The notes under the pieces were generated by a model. It had not been told where the DNA came from and searched no databases. It saw nothing but the letters and a program-made list of their open reading frames with translations. The position numbers were made by a program, and so were the translations under genes. A stretch of 45,364 nt of DNA from a virus, in IMG/VR virus record IMGVR_UViG_3300047471_000357, positions 1 to 45,364 of that record, one strand, 5' to 3'. This document shows, one piece after another, positions 40,829 to 45,364 of the stretch (position 1 is its first letter; every line of letters begins with the position of its first letter).

Positions 40829-41175
40829 CAGCCAAAACGCATGAGGCAGCGGCCAAAGCGCGGGTAGCGTGGATCGACGTTGGCAAAGCCGCGATCAAAT
40901 CCCGCCGCGCGCACGTCCTCCGCAACCGGCCGGTGCAGCGTGACAAAGAGCTTGGCCCGGATGTGCGGGCTGCCCCATTCCGGATCCATGACCGAAATAA
41001 TCTCCGCCGCTTGCCTTGCGCCCGCCCATGCGACGATTTGCCCCGCTTCCATTGCGACCCACGAAGAAAGCAGTTTCTCGTCAGCCAGATCCGGACAGTC
41101 AAAGCCGTACCCGCCGCGCGCCCACAAGCTGCGAATCGCTTCGTAGTCATCGGGTTCAGTTCGTCGCCATCGCAT
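40777..41175 (-). CDS. GNAT-like acetyltransferase-fold protein (132 aa)
   Basis: A 132-residue protein with a GNAT-like N-terminus (MRWRRTEPDDYEAIRSLWAR) and a middle beta-alpha region (GQIVAWAGARQAAEIISVM). The acetyl-CoA motif is not clear, so the activity is uncertain. The conserved element TAACCGTTCTATC ends one base before its ATG, leaving no space for a Shine-Dalgarno site. Overlaps with the next gene suggest co-expression with virion genes; such proteins occur in podovirus structural clusters. Confidence 0.6.
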   Translation of the reverse strand: MRWRRTEPDDYEAIRSLWARGGYGFDCPDLADEKLLSSWVAMEAGQIVAWAGARQAAEIISVMDPEWGSPHIRAKLFVTLHRPVAEDVRAAGFDRGFANVDPRYPRFGRCLMRFGWWRGWETFWITTRNILG

Positions 41176-41176
41176 A

Positions 41177-41189
41177 GATAGAACGGTTT
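41177..41189 (-). promoter_or_regulatory. AAACCGTTCTATC element, copy 5
   Basis: The minus strand reads TAAAACCGTTCTATCT before the ATG of the GNAT-like gene, with one base between. The upstream glycosyltransferase stop codon (TAA, 41191-41189) is at its left edge. The ten-base core is identical to the other copies. Confidence 0.6.
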
Positions 41190-42418
41190 TATATCTCCAA
41201 GGCTCCGCAGGGGCGATAGCCGTCCTTGCAGTTGATCAGGTGAGCGATGACCCAGTTCACGCCCTCGGCGTTCTTTTCCGTCGTGAACAGCCGCGGCGCC
41301 TGGAATCTGACCGGCGTGTCGATGTACTGCGCCCAGTGCTGGCGCGTGTAGTAATAGAAGGAATTTTCATTCCAGAACGATACGTGCGTCGGATCTTGAA
41401 ACGCTCCGCGGCCGTCCGTCGAAGGCACCTGAATAAACGCCCAACCGCCCGGCGCAAGAACCCGGCTGAGTTCCCGCATGGTATGCAGCGGGTCCTTCAA
41501 ATGCTCAAACGTGTCCATGGCGCGGATGATGCCCACGCTAGAAGTTTTGAAAGGCCACTTATTATCAAGGTTCGCCACGATGTCCGGCTTGCCGCGCAGA
41601 TCCACCGTCTCGTATCCCTTCTTGGCATACATTCGTCCGCCCAGTTCGATCTTGCGTAGTCCGTTTGAGCAAGCCCATTGCTCGGTGAGCGATTCAATGA
41701 ACTGATCGTAGATGCGGTAGACGTTCTGCTGGATCTCATCGTTGTAGCGCAGCCAGGAGTTTTGACCGTGGACGCGGTACACGTACAAACCCTTGTCGAT
41801 GTGCTGGAATTTGCATTTCCCGTACAGGCGGCACATGAGGTCCAGGTCATCCAGAATCCGCATCTCTTTGTTGTAGCCGCCCACTTGTTGATAAGTCGCG
41901 GCGCGAAAGGCTCTGAGGTGATTGGGGGCAAACCAGATACGCGAAACTGATTCCGGCGTCGGCGGAAAAGAGACGTGCTCGTCCAGCTTGACTCCTGCAT
42001 ATTCCACCTCCCGATACTTCCAGCCGTAGATTTCCGAGAAGCGTAGCGTCTGGATCAGCGTGCCATCCGGCTGCACATGCGCATGAATCGTGTTCGAATA
42101 GACAAAGCCCACTTCGGGATCTTCAAATGCCTGCTTCACTTCCGCCACCGCTTCCGGCAGAAGCAAATCGTCGTGATCCATTTCGAGCAGGATGTCGCCC
42201 GTGCACAGGTCGCATGCTGCCGCCTTAAGAGGACCTACCCACGGCTGCGACTTGTAAACATAGTGGCACTTTACGCGGTCATCGTGAAAGTCGATCGGCT
42301 CGGCGCCGTTGTTGAACAGCACGACCCATTCCCAGTCTGGATCGGTTTGCGCTTTCAGGCTGTCATAGACTTGCGGCAGAAAAGAACTGTCGTGCGTGGG
42401 CGTAAAGATCGAAACCAT
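41189..42418 (-). CDS. GT2 glycosyltransferase fused to SAM methyltransferase
   Basis: A 409-residue two-domain protein. The N-terminal GT2 (GT-A fold) domain starts MVSIFTPTHDSSFLPQVYDS and has a metal-binding DHDD (81-84) and a W/Y-rich acceptor region. The C-terminal domain (about residues 255-400) is a class I methyltransferase-like region (IIRAMDTFEHLKDPLHTMRE then LSRVLAPGGWAFIQV). It would transfer a sugar and probably methylate it or the acceptor. It starts in TGATG overlap with a small membrane peptide gene and lies just below collagen-like fibre genes, suggesting modification of virion proteins; phage DNA or host surface glycans are alternatives. Confidence 0.8.
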   Translation of the reverse strand: MVSIFTPTHDSSFLPQVYDSLKAQTDPDWEWVVLFNNGAEPIDFHDDRVKCHYVYKSQPWVGPLKAAACDLCTGDILLEMDHDDLLLPEAVAEVKQAFEDPEVGFVYSNTIHAHVQPDGTLIQTLRFSEIYGWKYREVEYAGVKLDEHVSFPPTPESVSRIWFAPNHLRAFRAATYQQVGGYNKEMRILDDLDLMCRLYGKCKFQHIDKGLYVYRVHGQNSWLRYNDEIQQNVYRIYDQFIESLTEQWACSNGLRKIELGGRMYAKKGYETVDLRGKPDIVANLDNKWPFKTSSVGIIRAMDTFEHLKDPLHTMRELSRVLAPGGWAFIQVPSTDGRGAFQDPTHVSFWNENSFYYYTRQHWAQYIDTPVRFQAPRLFTTEKNAEGVNWVIAHLINCKDGYRPCGALEI

Positions 42419-42591
42419 CAGTCCTTCCTTTTTACCCGATAATCATGGTGCGGAGTCCATCCACCGTCATACATCCCCTCCATGGAAGGAGGATTGTAGA
42501 GCCTGTCAGTCGCATCCGATGGTTCTGCGCTGCTAGGTCGTTGTCGCCCCTTGAATGAGAGCAATATCAAGATAACCCAGATTATTTCCAT
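42418..42591 (-). CDS. Small signal-anchor peptide (57 aa)
   Basis: A 57-codon frame from ATG 42591 to TGA 42420-42418, with GGAG six bases upstream. It overlaps the next start as TGATG and begins three bases after the preceding stop. The N-terminus is a short hydrophobic helix (MEIIWVILILLSF) followed by a polar, Pro/Asp-rich tail. It may be a membrane-anchored peptide. The close packing supports it; function unknown. Confidence 0.6.
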   Translation of the reverse strand: MEIIWVILILLSFKGRQRPSSAEPSDATDRLYNPPSMEGMYDGGWTPHHDYRVKRKD

Positions 42592-42594
42592 GAA

Positions 42595-43302
42595 TCACTC
42601 CAAAGCGATGTCTCCGCTGAGGTCCTCTAGCTCGATGTTGCCTGTGCCGCCTTCCAGCTGGATGTGCCCCGCGAGGGGCTTGATGGTAACGCCTGCCTGC
42701 AGGTAAGCGCCAGTAGAACCCGTCCAGGCTGAGGTCTGCGCCACGCCCGAGTTGCCTAGCAGGATTTTCCATTCGGTCAGGTCGTTGTTGCCGTCATCGC
42801 AGCCCTTGGTATAAGGCGCGGCGGCGTTGGTGGCCGAGTCTGAGAGTGCGAACCACACCCCGTCATTATTGTTGGCAGGCGTGACGGAAAGATTCGCATA
42901 GGTGGTGTCGCTGAAAGCGGAGTTGTGCGCGTCGAACGTGGTGGTGCCGCCCACGCGGTCATTGCCCGTGAACTCATCGGCCAGTTGCTCGTCGAAGGAG
43001 GATGATGTCGCCGTGCCGCCGGACCAGGTAACGGTAAACGTTGCCAGACTGGTATTCGGTGCAATCGCCGCGAACACTGCTGCGTAACCTGTTGCGGAGT
43101 CGCCAAAAATAGTAACGATGTTGGTGAACGTCCAGCCGGTTGCGGCGAGAGTCACGGTTGTGAGCGTGCCGGATGAGGGCTTGAGTTGCACGAAAAACAA
43201 AATGGCGTCGTTCGCGTTGGTGGCGGTGCCGGTGAACGTCTGCACCAGCGTGTTGCCGCCTGCGCGCGCCTGGTGAAACACCTTGACCCAACTGACGGCC
43301 AT
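42595..43302 (-). CDS. Beta-rich virion protein (235 aa)
   Basis: A 235-residue Thr/Ser/Ala-rich protein with jelly-roll-like beta-strand alternation (TLTTVTLAATGWTFTNIVTI) and no cysteine pair of note. The C-terminal about 35 residues (GHIQLEGGTGNIELEDLSGD) are repetitive. It lies directly after the collagen-like fibre in the same operon. Likely a fibre tip, adhesin or decoration; no family is recognised. Confidence 0.65.
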   Translation of the reverse strand: MAVSWVKVFHQARAGGNTLVQTFTGTATNANDAILFFVQLKPSSGTLTTVTLAATGWTFTNIVTIFGDSATGYAAVFAAIAPNTSLATFTVTWSGGTATSSSFDEQLADEFTGNDRVGGTTTFDAHNSAFSDTTYANLSVTPANNNDGVWFALSDSATNAAAPYTKGCDDGNNDLTEWKILLGNSGVAQTSAWTGSTGAYLQAGVTIKPLAGHIQLEGGTGNIELEDLSGDIALE

Positions 43303-44796
43303 TTAGGAGATCCTGGTGACGCGAAGGTAGCTATTCGTCTTGAGAAACCAGGCTTGCGAGGCCTGCACGCCTTTGACCTGCACACCGAGCGTTGGTGATC
43401 CGGAACCCGGCGCGACGACGATGCCCGAGACAATCACGCTCTGCGGCCCCACCACTACGTTCAACGGAGTTGTGACCGAGATTCCCTGCGCGACCTGATT
43501 GAATGACAGTGCAGCAGCGGCACTCTGATAGCCCAATACGATGCCCTGAATGTTGGCGCCGGACACGCTGCACTGCACCCCGACCTGTACGCCCTGCACG
43601 CCAGCTGCGGCTTGCAGTCCGAGGCGTCCGTAGTATTCGTAGGTCGCGCTCTGCGCCAGGCTGATCCCAGCAAATACGTCCGTGACAGTCTGGGCGTTGG
43701 CCGTGGTCTGGTTGCCCTGCACCGAGAATACAGGAATCACGCCGGTGAGATTGACGTTTGCCCCGCTGCGCGCCACCACCGCCTGATCGCCAATCTGCGA
43801 GGGCAGACCGTTCGACATCGCGGATATTTTCGTGTCGCCTGCGGTGCCGCTGGCCTGGTTTCCCTGATTGCCTTGATTCCCTTGGTTGCCTTGATTTCCC
43901 TGGTTGCCCTGCGGACCTTGCGCGCCACCAGAACCGACTGCGCCGATGATTGCAAAGCCCACCGCCACGTTCGCCCCATTGGCAAAAGGCGTGTTCGCGG
44001 AAGTGTGCGAGGTTCCGGTGCAAACATAATAGTTTCCCGACAGCACCGCGGACGTGAAGGTGAACAGGAAGAACTTGCTGTTATCCGTTTCGACAAACAC
44101 CTGGAAGGTGCTGCCATAAGCAGAAGTCACCGAACTCAGGATGTTGGTCAGATCGACGCCGTTGCGGTCCTTCGACGTGATGTACATGTTGCTGGCCGAA
44201 GATGGAGCGGCGTTATCGAGGCGCACGGTGCCGTCATTGCTCGACGGGGCGCTGGTGCTGGTGCTGAAGGTGTAGAGCAGCGAGACGGCGCCGGTCGCAC
44301 CTTGATTCCCCTGATTGCCCTGCGTCCCCTGGTTGCCCTGGTTGCCTTGATTACCCTGATTACCCTGGTTTCCTTGGTTGCCCTGCGATCCGGTCGCGCC
44401 GGTGGTTCCCTGCGTGCCTTGCGTGCCTTGCGTACCCTGATTGCCTTGATTGCCCTGTGAACCCGTTGCGCCGGTCGTGCCTTGGGTTCCTTGCGTCCCT
44501 TGAGTTCCCTGTGTCCCCTGGGTCCCCTGCGCGCCTTGGTCGCCCTGATTCCCCTGTGCGCCAGCCGCACCCGTGGTTCCCTGGAATCCTTGATGTCCTT
44601 GCGTGCCCTGATCGCCCTGCGTGCCTTGAGGTCCAGCGGCTCCCTGATCGCCCTGATGGCCCTGGGTGCCTTGCGTACCTTGGACTCCCTGCGTCCCCTG
44701 ACTTCCTTGCGGTCCGGTAGAGCCTTGCGTCCCCTGATGCCCTTGCGGGCCTTGCGGCCCCTGGATGGATACGATCGGGTAAGAGTCTAAAGACAT
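43303..44796 (-). CDS. Collagen-like tail fibre protein (497 aa)
   Basis: A 497-residue protein with 12 leading residues then about 53 Gly-X-Y triplets (residues about 13-171), mostly GTQ, GNQ and GPQ, and a second block of GNQ triplets at about residues 290-315. Proline is rare, and Gln fills the Y position, unlike animal collagen. The rest is beta-rich (VSLLYTFSTSTSAPSSNDGT). Collagen-like triple helices form trimeric stalks of phage fibres. It follows a small beta protein in TGATG overlap. Thr in the X position could be a glycosylation site. Confidence 0.8.
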   Translation of the reverse strand: MSLDSYPIVSIQGPQGPQGHQGTQGSTGPQGSQGTQGVQGTQGTQGHQGDQGAAGPQGTQGDQGTQGHQGFQGTTGAAGAQGNQGDQGAQGTQGTQGTQGTQGTQGTTGATGSQGNQGNQGTQGTQGTQGTTGATGSQGNQGNQGNQGNQGNQGNQGTQGNQGNQGATGAVSLLYTFSTSTSAPSSNDGTVRLDNAAPSSASNMYITSKDRNGVDLTNILSSVTSAYGSTFQVFVETDNSKFFLFTFTSAVLSGNYYVCTGTSHTSANTPFANGANVAVGFAIIGAVGSGGAQGPQGNQGNQGNQGNQGNQGNQASGTAGDTKISAMSNGLPSQIGDQAVVARSGANVNLTGVIPVFSVQGNQTTANAQTVTDVFAGISLAQSATYEYYGRLGLQAAAGVQGVQVGVQCSVSGANIQGIVLGYQSAAAALSFNQVAQGISVTTPLNVVVGPQSVIVSGIVVAPGSGSPTLGVQVKGVQASQAWFLKTNSYLRVTRIS

Positions 44797-45125
44797 CAGC
44801 TATTCTCCTGCCCAAAGAGATTGAAGGATGAGGTGCCATTCGCGGACGTGACCTTGATCACATCGCCATTTGCCAGCGTCAGGCCCGCCGTCAGGTCCAC
44901 GGTGCCGTTCGGCATCACCGGCAGCCCGGCGAAAACAAGCTGTTTCGGGTCGTCGCCCACTCCGCCGATGTTGATTCGCACGGTCACGGCATCAGCAACC
45001 GAATTATCCGAGTTGCACACCAGCAGCGAGGAAATGACCACCGATGACGTGGCGCAGGTGTAGAGCGTCGTCTGCGCTGCCGCGCTCGGTGCCAGTTGCG
45101 CCAGGACTCGGTAGATCGCCGCCAT
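44796..45125 (-). CDS. Small beta-structured virion protein (109 aa)
   Basis: A 109-residue protein with an ordered beta pattern (SVADAVTVRINIGGVGDDPK, then VMPNGTVDLTAGLTLANGDV). It closely resembles small capsid- or fibre-associated proteins of many environmental phages. It starts one base before the stop of the collagen-like small protein and ends in TGATG overlap with the collagen-like fibre. Assignment as virion component is inferred from context. Confidence 0.65.
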   Translation of the reverse strand: MAAIYRVLAQLAPSAAAQTTLYTCATSSVVISSLLVCNSDNSVADAVTVRINIGGVGDDPKQLVFAGLPVMPNGTVDLTAGLTLANGDVIKVTSANGTSSFNLFGQENS

Positions 45126-45364
45126 CTATCCTCCCATCACTAAAAAGTCCATGGCAAAGTCGCCGCTGCCGCTGCCCCCGCCGCCTTGCGGTCCCTGCGC
45201 GCCTTGCGGACCCGTTGCTCCTGCCGGTCCCTGCGGTCCTGCCGTTCCGCCGCCCGCCGCCGACATGGTTTGTACCTGCGCGGTCAATTGCCCCATGGCG
45301 TTGTTCACGTCGTCGAACATTTCCGCGACGAGGTGGCCCTTGAGCGTCCCCTGCACGCCCACCA
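45126..45364 (-). CDS. Small collagen-like virion protein, C-terminal part (split by window ends)
   Basis: This is the 3' part of the gene that starts at 152 on the circle. The visible part holds FDDVNNAMGQLTAQVQTM, a Gly-X-Y block (GPQGPAGATGPQGAQGPQGG) and a C-terminus ending DFAMDFLVMGG. The stop is TAG 45128-45126. The gene ends one base before the start of the 109-residue protein. As in the first fragment, a fibre or tail accessory role is inferred. Confidence 0.75.
   Translation of the reverse strand, partial: VGVQGTLKGHLVAEMFDDVNNAMGQLTAQVQTMSAAGGGTAGPQGPAGATGPQGAQGPQGGGGSGSGDFAMDFLVMGG
45238..45364. repeat. Terminal direct repeat (right copy)
   Basis: Identical to bases 1-127; see the left copy. 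It supports circular closure of the contig. Confidence 0.95.

Noticed and set aside
1-45364. tRNA genes, CRISPR arrays, insertion sequences, integrase, lysogeny repressor
   Set aside because: None could be recognised by eye. HTH proteins are LuxR-type or DnaA-type rather than CI-like, and no tyrosine or serine recombinase signature was seen. A covariance search would be needed to exclude tRNAs.

Overview
This window is a complete or near-complete genome of a tailed dsDNA bacteriophage, most likely podovirus-like and recovered from a metagenome. Its first and last 127 bases are identical, so it closes into a circle of 45,237 bp. Evidence for a phage: large terminase, P22-like portal, capsid protein, pectate-lyase-type tailspike and an endolysin cassette. 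No tape-measure gene is visible; instead there are three long Ala/Gly/Gln-rich proteins of the internal-virion or ejection type. The sequence is GC-rich and genes are tightly packed with ATGA/GTGA/TGATG overlaps and ordinary Shine-Dalgarno sites. No integrase or repressor is recognisable, so a virulent lifestyle is the simplest reading. The host cannot be named from sequence alone.

Layout. Most genes lie on the minus strand, so transcription runs from high to low coordinates. (1) 19.2-0.2 kb: small-terminase-like protein, large terminase, an inserted HTH gene, HNH nuclease, His-rich protein, LamG protein, portal, major capsid protein, tail adaptor candidates, tailspike and a 1,468-residue tail protein. 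This continues through the circle junction into (2) 45.2-36.9 kb: collagen-like and beta-rich fibre proteins, a glycosyltransferase-methyltransferase fusion, a GNAT-like protein and three candidate ejection proteins. (3) 19.3-22.8 kb: surface-sugar and methylation genes (tandem glycosyltransferase, DNA methyltransferase, SAM methyltransferase, NDP-sugar epimerase). (4) 22.8-28.6 kb: a plus-strand sigma-like factor, then a minus-strand recombination and replication block with RusA-type resolvase, stand-alone DnaA domain IV, a candidate origin with two perfect DnaA boxes, HNH, YqaJ exonuclease, Erf-like annealing protein and many tiny zinc or membrane proteins. No polymerase, primase or helicase is seen, so host replication proteins are probably recruited. 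(5) 28.7-32.6 kb: lysis candidates, a secreted FN3/DUF4082/Ig-like protein and a LuxR-type regulator. (6) 32.6-37.0 kb, plus strand: scaffold-like protein, PP-loop (PAPS-reductase-like) protein, full-length GroEL and a GroES with an unusual N-terminal extension.

The most notable points are the phage-encoded GroEL/GroES pair in one operon with a scaffold-like protein; five same-strand copies of a 10-base core (CCGTTCTATC), four of them just before start codons, in a genome that also encodes a sigma-like factor; the DnaA-domain gene beside DnaA boxes; and an HTH gene bounded by a 17-bp direct repeat after the terminase gene. Several genes shorter than 60 codons are annotated from direct reading of the sequence.
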